From contig NC_063015.1 of the NCBI RefSeq assembly GCF_020509005.1, positions 4,402,001 to 4,466,000 of the forward strand: DNA of 64,000 nucleotides. The letters are read 5' to 3'. Each line of letters starts with the position of its first letter. Position 1 is the stretch's first letter. The notes under the pieces were generated by a model that saw only the letters and a program-made list of their open reading frames with translations, did not search any database and was not told the DNA's origin. The stretch comes from Fulvia fulva (Eukaryota > Ascomycota > Dothideomycetes > Mycosphaerellales > Mycosphaerellaceae). Positions 21,111 through 31,322 of this stretch are shown here, in pieces. The position numbers and the translations under genes are program-made.

Positions 21111-23450
21111 GTCGTTTAATAGGGCAATAGAGAATAGGTAACAGTAATTAAGACTATCTATATAGACGGAATAGCGCTCCTACCCTACGTTATCCTTATA
21201 GGCAAACAGTATATTAGTGCCTAGTACTAAGACGGCAACTTGGGTCTAGACTAGACAATCGGGCTAATAGAGAATGGCTAGACTAACAATAAGTTCGGTA
21301 TACGGTAGCTAGAGCATTTCTAGAAGTATACTATAGCTCGTACGACTAGGGTATAGAGACTACTTATTATCGATAGCTACGAGAGCTATAACTCGAAGGC
21401 ATTCTAGAATCTATATAAGGAATATAAGATCTTGGCCCTATATATACTATCGCACGCCTCGTACTTACTCTAGCTATTAGATATAGGTTACTATTCGCCT
21501 TTAAAGAAGGTATACGGTGCTTAGCTCTCGGGCTTAGCACGCTAGCGCATTACTTATATCGACAAAGTAGAGTTCCTACGCGCCTTCCGGGCAGCCTATA
21601 ACGCTGTATTTAGATAGGAGAACATCCTATCGAGCTTTAGAGGCGCTAGTTTAGTTCTATTTAATCTATAGGTAGTAATAGACAAGCTTAATATTAAGCT
21701 ACGTACGCCAACCCCTCTAGCTCCGGACTCTACCCCTTAGGAGTCGAAGACACTACGAACTACAAAAGAATTCCACTCTTAATCGATACTAGTAACGAAC
21801 AAAATGCGTGCCCGGGCAGGTTTATCGCCAAACTCGTTATAGGAAGGGGTATATTAGCTTATAAAAGGGAGTAGAGAGATAGCATATTAGATAGCTCTTA
21901 TATAAAGCGAGATTAGTAAGCTACGTAAGTCTAACGAGGCCCTTATATAGCAAAAAGCACGAAAGCGCAAGTACATTTAGTCTAGAGGGTCTCTAACCTT
22001 CGATAAGGCGTCGCAATTAATACCTCTAGAGGATACTAGGAGGTAGGAAGTGAGTAGAGAGTCGCTAGATAGTGTTCGGCTAGTACTAAGGCTACGACGC
22101 TATAAGCGATATAGCGAGTCGGGGCATAACGTACGTACCTATTAAGTAGACTTACTAGATAGCGAAGAATCTAAAGAGGAATTGTCCTCCTAGTAACGAT
22201 TCTATAGGATGTCGTCGTGTTAAGATACCGTCGTAATCGAAGTAGAAGTAGTATAGTTCTTAGTAAAAGTAGCCCGCTCGGTAGTATAGCCCGCTCGGTA
22301 GTAAAGCACGTTACTAGTTATACCTTTAACCTTACTATATAAGCTACGCTCTTCGGTAAGTACGTAGGTAATATTACGTAGGGCTTCAAAGACGAGCTTA
22401 TCGCTATTAAATCGGTTAAAGAGGCTAATCTACTACTATAGCGAAAGCGAGGGCCTATCGGTAAGCTTTACTACGTACTATATTTTATTAACTCGTCACC
22501 TTAGCGCCTAGAGCTATTAGATTAACTACAACTTGACCTTATTACTCTAACGAAGCCGGATAGCGCTTAAGATATATACGGTATTATCTACGCTATCGAG
22601 ATACGCTAGAATAGCTATATCGATAGTGCCGAGAGAGCCGCGTACCTAATACTAGCTATTGACGAGTTTATACGCCGAGAAGTCGATAGCTAGTATAACT
22701 ACCTACGCCGCTATATAGAGCGCGGTATAGAGCCTAGTCGTAAACCTCCTTCGATCGTACGCGATGACCTTACCGCTAACGATTAGACTATTATTAAGCG
22801 ATATATCGAGATCCTTCGGCCGTTAAAGGACGTAACGATAACTCTATAAGGTGATGCCGGCGGTAACTTCGGTATAATCTAGTAGGTACTACCTACTTTC
22901 GCTCGCGTAATATAATACTTCAAAGAGTAGCGAGAGAGGTATCTACTTTAGCCACTACGGCGTACACTACCGCGGTCTCGAATAACGGCTAATATAATAC
23001 TTAAACGAGTGTCGGATAAGGAGCTCGAGCTGCCCTTAACTATAGAGGGTTACTTCTCTATAGCGATCAAGCTTGCTTAGTAGAAGATAAGTAAATACTT
23101 TATACGATTAGACGACACGCCTGTGTACGTAGTAGCAGTCGTATTACACCTAAGAATAAAGTGGCGTTGGCTTGAGTATAACGAAAGCGATAGCCGCTTC
23201 GGTCCTACTAATACGTAGATTATAGGCCGTAAGAAAGAGGTAACGAAGCTCTAGCTAACCTACAAGCTAGTCACGATCAAGAAGAAGCAGCCGTAACAGT
23301 CTTTACACCTTGCCGTCGATAAGGGCTTCGTCGAAGATTACGAGAGCGACGAAGATTACGCTTAACGAGGCCTCGATAAGATAGAGCAGTATATACGCCT
23401 ACCGCGGTACCCTGAAGCTGAGCTTGCTATTACTGATTCACCTATCAAGT
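21111..23450. other. RIP-saturated tract, right part
   Basis: CA/TG depletion and TA excess resume immediately after gypsy C. They fade near 23.4 kb, where ordinary CA-containing sequence returns while hAT coding sequence continues. Confidence 0.8.
22245..22311 (-). repeat. Fot1 right terminal inverted repeat
   Basis: Reverse complement of the left terminus, followed by TA and the resumed hAT frame. Confidence 0.9.
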
Positions 23451-24048
23451 ATTAGGTTGATAAGCTACCGTAATGGCCCAATCTAGCACGAATAGCGCTC
23501 GATATCTACTGCTGCCCTATAATGAGTGATGAGCCGGAGCGACAGTTTAGTCAAGTAGGTGATATTCTTATACCGAAGCGAAGGCACATAGCAGCAAGCA
23601 CTATTAACAACCTAATGACCTTGAAAAGCTAGTGCAAGCAAGGGGTGATAACGATTGAGAAAGAGCTGTTCAATAGGGTGAGAACTCCGGCAACAACACC
23701 TCCGACAGCAACACTAGTAACGACGACGATATAGGTCTTGGCACGTCACAAGTTGAGCAACCAAGGCAAGTCAGATGCTGTGTATTCACTTGCAAGGCAA
23801 GTCACGAGCTAGCAGGGTACAAACAATCAAGTCATTCACCTCATTTTTGACTCGTTTGTTTGTTGATCAGTCTGTCTTGGCACCATGTACAAACGTCGTT
23901 CGTTAGCTCAATAGCAGGCAGCAAGCACACTGCACCTCTATCAAACACTCACTCTCTCAGACCCCACTCGCAAAATCAAAACCAGCCTGACACACTTACG
24001 CCCACCTTTACCACCAACATCACTACCACCACCACCGCCACCACCACC

Positions 24049-24477
24049 ATGCCACCCATAACCATCACCCTCGACATTCCCAAGGACCTGGTCAAGGCCA
24101 TCTACGCCAACGAAGTCCATGCAAAGAGTGCCAACTCCGCCTTCACCGAGATCATCTCAACCAACAAACAAGCCATCATCGACGCCGTCCTTACGACTTA
24201 CATCCTCATGGTCGACGTCGTCCCAGGGTACCCCGACCCTGTGCTCATTCCAGTCACAGGCGAGACCTCCGTCATGGAGTTCTTCAGGTCGATCAAGAAG
24301 GCCTTCTACGAGCTGGCTGAGGAGAAGGAGTGGAGAGTGCCTCGGGGAGAGCAGCAGATTATCTGGTCGGGTCTGCAGACGGCTTGTCGGTGTGGGGTGG
24401 AGGCGTGTGGGTGCACTTTGCGTGAGGTGAGTCCAGTACTGGCCAAGGGGTTCTCAGAGTTGTTGGCAGAGTTTTAA
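24049..24477 (+). CDS. Ubiquitin-fold-like accessory protein, paralogue 1
   Basis: 142 residues, single exon. I chose the ATG at 24049 (MPPITITLDIPKDLV) because the frame upstream is a low-complexity Thr/His stretch. Residues 1-50 match the N-termini of two neighbours (24914 and 28097) in the pattern I.V.L.(L/I)P..V(V/I).AI. Residues 55-115 resemble a stretched ubiquitin fold: TYILMVDV, SVMEFFRSIKKAF and VPRGEQQIIWSGLQ align with the same parts of paralogue 2. The sequence after CTLRE does not match. A GT site at exactly the place of paralogue 2's last intron suggests a lost or altered terminal exon. Function unknown. Confidence 0.6.
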   Translation: MPPITITLDIPKDLVKAIYANEVHAKSANSAFTEIISTNKQAIIDAVLTTYILMVDVVPGYPDPVLIPVTGETSVMEFFRSIKKAFYELAEEKEWRVPRGEQQIIWSGLQTACRCGVEACGCTLREVSPVLAKGFSELLAEF

Positions 24478-24882
24478 GAGGGGTTGATGATGCTGAATTT
24501 TGGATAGGCTTGTATCTTTCCTGGTACGAGGGTGCATGTGAGTTTGAGGGAGATGAAGAAGAGGTCTTGACCGGCCTCGAGGGTGCAGACGTGGAAAAGA
24601 CGTAGATTGCTGCTGCAAACTCAGGCAGACAGCTGCAAAGAGTGAGGTTCGGTTGGACACAAAGCACATCTGCTTTCATGCAGGTGTTCGTTCGTGGTCG
24701 CATCGATCTCGCTAGGCTCATGCTCGTGTTAGTAGAGGGTGAAACTTCGGCACTATCCGTCCGACCGTTACTGATCGTTCTTTCCCACTTCACTAGGATC
24801 TTCGCACCTACAAACACCGTCGACGATTACATGCAACTGCTCGATCACCTTTCATCTACAGCGCTATCACGCCCTAGCCATC
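24478..24882. other. Intergenic, no gene seen
   Basis: Only short overlapping frames on both strands with no family match. Confidence 0.4.
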
Positions 24883-24913
24883 ATGACCGTGCCGGAGAAC
24901 ATGTCGGTCATTC

Positions 24914-25508
24914 AACATCAATGTGACGCTATCGCTTCCCTTCCAAGTGGTTGCTGCCATCAAGAATCGCGGCAACAATATGAACGCTATCGCTAGTCTC
25001 AGGACCGCTTTTGTTGCGAATTTCCCGACCATTGTGGCGGCTGTTGATACCACTCCATACAACATCACTGCCCCAGTAAGGCGCGTTCAAGCTCCGCCCC
25101 CGTATAGTGAGTTGTCACTACGCTGTATTGGATAGGATGTAACCACTGAGATCATGCATAGCGCCTGCTCAGAAGACATACACGATCAACCTCGTCCAGC
25201 TCAATGGTCGACGTTTCCAGCTTTCGATCACCAACGCCACCACCGTTGATGAGCTGGCCAGAAAGATACAGGACAGGGAAGGCATTCCGCCAGATGAACA
25301 GAGGCTTATCTTCGCGGGCCAGCAGATGGAACATTCACACAATGTTGAAGAGGATGAGGAGGACACAGAGGGTGGTAAGCCCTTGAAAGAAGTGCGTATT
25401 CCGAATACATTGCAGTGTTGACACATGGCCACTGACTACGTTTGTCCGCAGTACGGCGTTCAGGCAGGCTCTACCATCCACATAGTCACGCGCCTTTGTG
25501 GCTCATAG
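24914..25508 (+). CDS. Ubiquitin-like domain protein, paralogue 2 (three exons)
   Basis: Exons 24914-25075, 25173-25391 and 25452-25508; introns begin GTAAGG and GTGCGT and end CAG, all in phase 0. The first exon gives the family's N-terminal domain. The second begins KTYTINLVQLNGRRF and continues with a clear ubiquitin fold including REGIPPDEQRLIFAGQQ. An acidic insertion (VEEDEEDTE) follows, and the third exon ends STIHIVTRLCGS. The usual Gly-Gly end of conjugated ubiquitins is replaced by Cys-Gly-Ser, so conjugation is unlikely. No ATG is in frame: the ATGs at 24883 and 24901 are both one base out of frame with the homologous N-terminus. Either the start is frameshifted or a tiny first exon was missed. 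Confidence 0.65.
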
Positions 25509-25882
25509 ACACTGCTTGGGAACCGGTGTGGCCAGGAAAGGGCCGCTGGGGACAGGGTATCTGTAAAGTCAAGGAGCACATTCGCCCGCGACAGTGGTGG
25601 TGTTCTGGGGCACTCAGATCTCGACTGGTGGAAAGGCTTTATCTCTTCAGACGTTGCTGTTCATGATGCTTCATTGTTGCTTTACATGTCTTTTAACTTC
25701 TTCTATATCCCCATCTCTGCCAGATAGCATCCATAGTTATCGGAATGATCTCCTTCTTTCGAAGGCCATCGCTCAAGAGCGCCACCATCCCTGCCAACAG
25801 CAGCCATGACGATCGCTTACAGTCCCCTTTTTACAGGTCACCGCAGTGTGACAATGACAAGTATATCCTCCTCCTGCAGTTT

Positions 25883-27670
25883 TCAGTCCCTCTCTGCCGC
25901 AGCCCTCTCTTGGTATTCTCGCTTCTGCTTCTTCCTAGCCTGCTCCTCCCGAGCTTCGGCAAGTGCTCTCTTCAACTTCTTCTCGTCAATCTGAACATGG
26001 CGGACCGGGCTCTTCTCTTCAGCAACACCGTGATTCTGAAACTTTTCGAAGATCCGTCCAGCTGCGTCTTTGTGTCTCTGTTGGCTTTGCTGGTTTGTGT
26101 TCACCTGCGGCCAGGGAAAAGCACTCTCGCTAAGTGTGCGATTGTCTTGCTTAGTAGTGCTCTGCACTGGCGTACTGATGGCAAAAGCAATTCGACTGTT
26201 GACAGACTCTTCAGCATGACGAGGTCCCGAAGGTAGAGCAACACAGAGCGCTCCGCTTGGAGCAGGAGGCGGTGGTTGATAAGAGTTGAGTGCACGAGGT
26301 CCAGTTCCTATGGTAGGCGAATGAGCAGTGCCAGAAACCCGAGCTCGAGCGATAGGCCCTGCGCCCCTGAAGTGCGGCGATTGCATCATTGGATTCTGAT
26401 TGTGACGAGCCAGGCGTCTCTGCTGCGGGTGATTGGTATATTCTGGGGCACGCAATCTGGGAAGTCCTGCCACTGGCGGGGCAACATAGTGTATGATTGC
26501 AGGCCCATCATTGGCGAAGGCCAAGGGCCAAGCATGCGCTTTGGCTGAGTCGGCATGTCGCCACCGCTTGAGCACCACGGACTCTCGTTCGGTGGAGCAG
26601 CCATTGTGTTGGCTGAGTACATCTGTGGCATTGAAAGTGCTGATGATGGTCCGACTGATGGCCCCAGCGTCTGGTGAGCTCGATCAATACCGTAATATGG
26701 AGACTGTACCTGCGGATCATACCCAGCATGAGCTTGATATTCAAAGCTGGGAGCCTGGTATCCATGCACACTCGAGTCGCCGTAGGCATCTGGCGCTCGG
26801 TTGGTGGATCCTCTCGCCGGTGAGATCTCAACGTTGGCTTCCTGTAAACTAAGATCGGTACGATGGCCATGGTCCAATCGGGAGCGCCTGAGTGCTGCTC
26901 TTGCGCGGAGGTCTTCTTGCATAGCGTGAAATCTGGAAGCGTTCTCCTTGTACTGCCATGAGGATGAGCACATGGGGGTTGAGCGTAATCTTTTCATTCC
27001 ACGTGCAAACTTTTCGTTCTCTTCACGGATGTCTACGTCCTGCGTTGTGGAATGGCCGCCGTTTTGATCTTGTTGATATTGCTGTGAGGCTGATACGATG
27101 GTGCTCTGTCGGGACTGGCGGTTGTTGGAACTTGGTGTGATGTTGGTGCTGCGGTGTCCGAGTGGCTGATTGCCCAGTACCTGTGGTGGGCGAGCAGAAG
27201 AGCGCATTTGTGGTGGTCCCTGCGGGGATGTCATGTCCATCAAGTACTCAAAGTGGTCGAGCTCGGCCTGTATCCGATTGCGGCGTTTCTTCAGGGCAAT
27301 CTTGGACCGGCCAGTGACTGGATGGGTCTTTTGCAGTTGCTCCTATGTTGTCGTTAGTGTGTGGGCACTCAAGCGTAGGGATCATGCTTACTAGCAAGAG
27401 GAGTGACCGCTCTGAATGTTTGCCGCTGATGAAGTACCTCGAGCCGTCCTGGTGTACTTCTTGCGGGCCCTCATTACGAGCTGGCTGTGCTTGTTGTGAT
27501 GGCGGTTCGCTGATGCTGCCATCACTCTGCACGAGCTCCTGATCCGCATGCGGAGCATCGGGCTGCAAGCGCGAGTCTGAGCTCCTCTCAGCATCACATG
27601 GGTTTTTGTATCGCGATGCCGAGGGGCCCTGATCAGCGCGACTCTCAGGAGGCTGATCGCTGTCATTCAT
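25883..27670 (-). CDS. Disordered Gln/Pro/Ser-rich protein with basic helical end
   Basis: The start is ATG at 27670 (MNDSDQPPES). Exon 1 ends at a GTAAGC site near 27389; the intron has a CTAAC branch point, and exon 2 begins EQLQKTHPVTGRSKIALKKR in frame. A long polar, low-complexity stretch follows. Near 26.45-26.58 kb the best coding frame shifts to another that ends at 25883 with a basic helix (DEKKLKRALAEAREEQARKK). A second intron or an indel must lie there, but no convincing splice pair was found. No family recognised; a nuclear regulatory protein is possible. The segment boundaries are uncertain. Confidence 0.5.
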
Positions 27671-28096
27671 CGCTGAGATCGGGCTTGTTGACGCAGTGCA
27701 GGTCCGGAAGTGTTGGGCGTGCTTGGCAAATCCCAACAGCAATGCGGAGCTGAAATATTGCACATAGGATCATTGCCTGGTGTGCCGTGCCGGCGTCCGA
27801 GCGGCGGCCGTTGAGCGGTATGTCATCTTCCGCTTCGGCTCGCTTCACATGCCGGGTCTTGGCGATCGGTCCACAGTATCCATGGATCGTGCTTTCTCCC
27901 CACAATAGTATGGCACGAGAAAATTGAACGAATTCAGAAAACTGTGTGGTATGAACGAAAGCGTGCAGTCGCCTGCTTCCCACCTGCCGTCCCTTGCCCA
28001 TTCACCAGCGGGTCTTTCCACCTTGACTATAAATTTACGCTCCGGCATGACACTTTTCGCTCTTTGTCACAACAAAACCACAGACACAGAGTAAGG

Positions 28097-28330
28097 ATGT
28101 CTATCAACGTCAACATCACTTTCGTGCTTCCACTTCACGTCATCGCAGCCATCAAGAGCCCGACAACATCGCCGGTCTCGATGATGCTCTTCGAAACTAC
28201 AAGGAGACAGTTGTGGCGACTGTTGACGGCATCTCGTACAGCAGCTCTAATGACCAAGATGCTGCTCAGATCTCAAGCATACAAGGTTTCCATCGAACTA
28301 CTCCCATATGATAGACAAAGACTGACTTGA
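28097..28330 (+). pseudogene. Paralogue 3 of the ubiquitin-like family, degraded
   Basis: ATG at 28097 gives MSINVNITFVLPLHVIAAIK, matching the N-termini at 24049 and 24914. About 20 codons in, homology jumps to another frame (DNIAGLDDALRNYKETVVATVD), so there is an indel near 28160. No ubiquitin fold was found downstream. It is a broken relative. Confidence 0.55.
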
Positions 28331-29134
28331 TTCAATCACAGCCAAGCAAGACGCATCCGAGTCTGTCTCAGACGGGTCGGAAATTGCCATCTTGAAAGCC
28401 TATCCGCAGTTTCGTCGGTTGTGTTTGCGACGCAGCTGTAGTGTCTGCATTTTTGCTCCGTCACCTTCTCGATCTTTGCTAACGCTGCTTCAACTTCTTT
28501 GTCAGTCATGTCGCTTTGTTCGCTATCGTCGCCTCGGCTTCTGACCCTGCTGCCGCCTTCAACATGGTCATGATCGCTACCAGCACCGCCTGATGATATC
28601 CCTGGGCTACATCAAAGCCGCCGTTGTCGACTCTGCCTGGGATAGTTGGTCCTTTCTTTCCCTCAAAGCCTCTACCATTGTATGGAGACTTGCATTCGGG
28701 CTGATCCTGTGGTGATGCCGAATTTGCTTCGAGATCCTGGAACAGTGGTCTGTTGACTAGACGGGTCCATAAAAGCATACTGGATGCCGCATCGCCAATA
28801 ATCTTGAAAATAATAACGCTTTTCGCACAAATTTTCTGTAGACGGTCTTGTGTCCCATAATGAACATCATCGCTCCATCGGCACTGGAGGTAGCTACGAG
28901 CGCGTCAAAGCATAAGGTGTCGATGGGGAACGGAGCGTGACCTGGCCATGTCGGGAAGTCTGCGAGATTGTGTTGAGCTTGCAAGCAATGTAGCATGACC
29001 CTCAGATCGGAGTCAGGGGTCTGGACCTCTCGCATCAGAAAGTATCTCGGTACGTAGGGATAGCCGACTTGCACTGGCGATTTGGTGATCTTGCCGTTTT
29101 TGTGGACAGTTGGAAGGGCGATTTGTATGCCTTG

Positions 29135-29143
29135 AAGAGAGGG
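29135..29143 (+). repeat. 9-bp target duplication of the MITE, left
   Basis: AAGAGAGGG, repeated exactly at 29588-29596. A 9-bp duplication is typical of Mutator-like transposition. Confidence 0.85.
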
Positions 29144-29587
29144 CGGTGAAATACTCCCATGTCCCTCATTGTGTCGGAAAATACTACCGTGTCGCTTTAT
29201 AGCAAAAGCATACCGCTATTTCCCTACATTGTGTTAAGAAAAAACTCCTATAACCCTTATTGTGTTAGAAAGTACTGCTATAACCCTAGTATAATCTAAA
29301 CATGCGATTCTTGCACTTTTTTTAATTTCTCTTATATCTATAGCTCGGTAGTAAAGTAACTAGTTATATTATTATATACTTTTCTTTAGTTCTACCTCTT
29401 GCAAAACCTCTAAAACGTATATTCTACACACCCTAGCGTTGTTCCCGCGATGCTGCGACCACTATATATAGACGAAGGACATCGCATTATTTTTGCAACA
29501 ATGCAAGGGCCACGGGAGAACTTTTTAACATAAGAGGGACATGGCGGTACTTTTTGACACAATAAGGGACATGGGAGTATTTCACCG
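29144..29587. mobile_element. MITE, Mutator-like (444 bp)
   Basis: The ends are 32-bp inverted repeats starting CGGTGAAATACTCCCATGTC with one mismatch. Inside each end lie several degenerate head-to-tail copies of a roughly 28-35-bp unit (AAAGTACTnCCATGTCCCT..ATTGTGT), probably transposase-binding repeats. The AT-rich centre shows no coding capacity. The 9-bp duplication (AAGAGAGGG) points to a Mutator-like helper. It lies inside a coding exon. Confidence 0.85.
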
Positions 29588-29596
29588 AAGAGAGGG
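29588..29596 (+). repeat. 9-bp target duplication of the MITE, right
   Basis: AAGAGAGGG; partner of 29135-29143. Confidence 0.85.
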
Positions 29597-30078
29597 CCAG
29601 TCGTGGTGAAGAAGATCGGACAAGTGTGCTTCGTTTGGTTCGAGGAGTTCGCTTTTGGGGAATAGCTCGGGAGCTAGAGAAGTCTTCTTGATAGCTACAT
29701 GTCTTTAGCTTGTGTGCCACAGTGATTCACAATCAAGCCTGCGCACCAACAAATCGGTTCTTTTTGAGTAGATGCAAAGATACTCTTCTTGCCTTTTCTG
29801 AACCGACCATGAGAAGGAACATGGTGTGTTGTCGTCTGTAAAGTCCTGGTAGTATGTCCCGGGTGGTTTTGAGGGCGGCAAGGGCTCGCCTTTCGAACCC
29901 TTCAGGAAGCAAAAGGACCTGACATCAACTTCAAGCTCATTGCTACGTATCCATCCGAGTGCTTGCAAATCAGTTGTTGTGAGGGCTTTCTACCAGTCAG
30001 CATTCTACGAAACGTCAGCAAGGCAATTCCCTTCCATCCAGCAGCCCCAATCACGGTAAGATTGAAACGCCTCTGTAT

Positions 30079-31322
30079 CTAAGAGTCCGGGTGTGACGCT
30101 GAGGCCATGACATCGTCTGGCGGAGCCCGACGAGATATCGAGCTACTGCCAACGCCAGGAGCGTCATCTTGAATACCACTGCGATTCGCAGTCCGTCGTT
30201 CGGCAGGTTTATCGTACTTTCCCAACATGGCGTGAGGAATGTCGGCGGAATTGCCACCGCCCTGTACGGCAGACTGAGTTTCTGCTTGAGTGTTTTCTCG
30301 AAGCATTTTTGCGGCTTGTTCATTAGCCTTGTTGACTGTCCACATCATGCTTGGTTCTCCGTCGGCGGCGAACCGAAAATTCAAGACAGAGGTCAAGACC
30401 CGGCCACTCCACAAATTAGGATAATTGATGAGCATCCATGCAACGCTCTGCGCGTTCTTCGTGGCCAGAAGTGCATCGAAGCAGTAGGTGCCGAAGGGAA
30501 ACGTCACGGCATCGGGCCAAACGGGGGCTTCATCGAGTCCACGGTCCTTGTGCAGACAATAGTGCATGACAGCGAGAGTCTCTTCGGGTTGTCTGATCGC
30601 CTTGAACAGGTAGTACGCTGGTGGTGGCCGTATGCGTTTCCCTTTTGACGGTTCCTTGGGATACATCTTCATGGATCGACACCATTGTATGTTCACGAGG
30701 TCCGATAGGTGCACAATATCTGGGTGTTCTTGCTGTTCGGTTACACATTCGTCGCGGACCGTTTCTTCAGTGATGACTATGCCAAATGAGTATGCCGCGC
30801 AGTTATGCTGACGTCTTTGTGTTACGCACCGACCAACTTGTTCAGCAACGGGTGAGCAAAGCGGAACTGATCGCCAGTGTGGTCGTTCCGGTATGATACG
30901 GCAGAGAGCTTGGAGTCATGTAAGAAATCCTGCAGTTTCGGACCTGCGAGGGTCTGTCTTGATATCTGAGGGCCCGACTGTCACGGCGTTAACACTGAAG
31001 TCCTGATGCTTATAACGGGACAAGCGTGACTGGGCCACATGTGACATACCCATCCGACCAAAGCATTCAACGTGTCGCGCAGGGCCAAGGGGACGACCTC
31101 CTCATTGAGCGTCCAACCAGCGTTGAGCACACTCCACCTGTCCCAGGACATCGTGTAGTCTGGATTTGGTACATCGATGGTTATTTGGCTCATCAAGCTG
31201 CTGCCAAGCTGGAAAAGCTCCGTGAATCTCTCATGGTCAACTGGTGGAGGTAAAGCTGCGCCGATCACGCCGGCTAGGGAGAAGATAGATCCGAAAGCCA
31301 GGCCATGCTGCACGAGATGCAT
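30079..31322 (-). CDS. Hypothetical protein, intact paralogue (three exons)
   Basis: 372 residues from exons 31050-31322, 30830-30977 and 30079-30776. The introns are 72 bp (GTATGT..CAG) and 53 bp (GTGCGT..TAG) and keep frame. The middle is rich in aromatic residues and conserved with the broken neighbour (VHLSDLVNIQW, PAYYLFKAIRQ, VWPDAVTFPFGTYCFDALLAT). The C-terminus is polar and probably disordered. The first 25 residues are hydrophobic and could be read as a signal peptide, but the rest does not look secreted. I do not recognise the family. Confidence 0.7.

Larger units (their letters stand above)
14255..22193 (+). pseudogene. Fot1/pogo DDE transposase, RIP-mutated and interrupted
   Basis: The left part (14255-14814) holds the CENP-B/HTH DNA-binding region and the first catalytic aspartate in YYFDETGFIIGVI. 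The right part (21111-22193) holds the second in LLIIDSYESYNS and the LLDIGYYSPLKK block of the DDE_1 fold. The gypsy element sits between the first and second catalytic aspartates. TAG stops are frequent, and the start ATG appears mutated. The protein ends near 22193 with an acidic tail. Confidence 0.85.
14150..22311 (+). mobile_element. Fot1/pogo (Tc1-mariner) element, split by gypsy C
   Basis: The termini are inverted repeats of about 67 bp (14150-14216 and 22245-22311) starting ACGTGCTTTACTACCGAG. They are flanked by the target duplication TA at 14148-14149 and 22312-22313. Without the gypsy insert and its 5-bp duplication the element is about 1.87 kb, the usual Fot1 size. The mismatches between the repeats are RIP-type. 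Confidence 0.9.
13338..23720 (+). mobile_element. hAT transposon remnant, split by Fot1
   Basis: The two halves of one hAT transposase lie at about 13350-14149 and 22312-23690. The left half has a BED-like zinc finger region (about 13370-13480) and the LVAYFINKDGK and IGYFITNNASNN blocks. The right half has KRYIEILRPLKDVT and the C-terminal dimerisation domain (PIMSDEPERQFSQVGDI). The frame continues across the Fot1 insertion once the TA duplication is removed. Exact element ends and the 8-bp duplication could not be fixed. RIP-type change fades after about 23.4 kb, inside the dimerisation domain. Confidence 0.8.
28506..29996 (-). pseudogene. Broken paralogue of the 30.1-kb gene, with MITE insertion
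   Basis: Read right to left, it parallels the intact neighbour: ADW.KALTTTDLQALGW, then AHLSDLLHHDW, PRYFLMREV, FPTWPGHAPFPIDTLCFDAL and SSMLLWTRLVN. Four lesions are visible. An in-frame TAG lies near 29985 and a TAA near 29718. A 444-bp inverted-repeat element sits at 29144-29587 in the coding sequence, and a frame change near 28840 divides FDALVATSS from the C-terminal frame that ends at 28506. Removing the insert and one 9-bp duplication restores reading through DWPSLQ. Function unknown. Confidence 0.65.

Noticed and set aside
29341..29380. CTCGGTAGTAAAG in the MITE centre resembles the Fot1 end
   Set aside because: The match is about 13 bp in AT-rich sequence and ends without TA-flanked structure; chance is likely.
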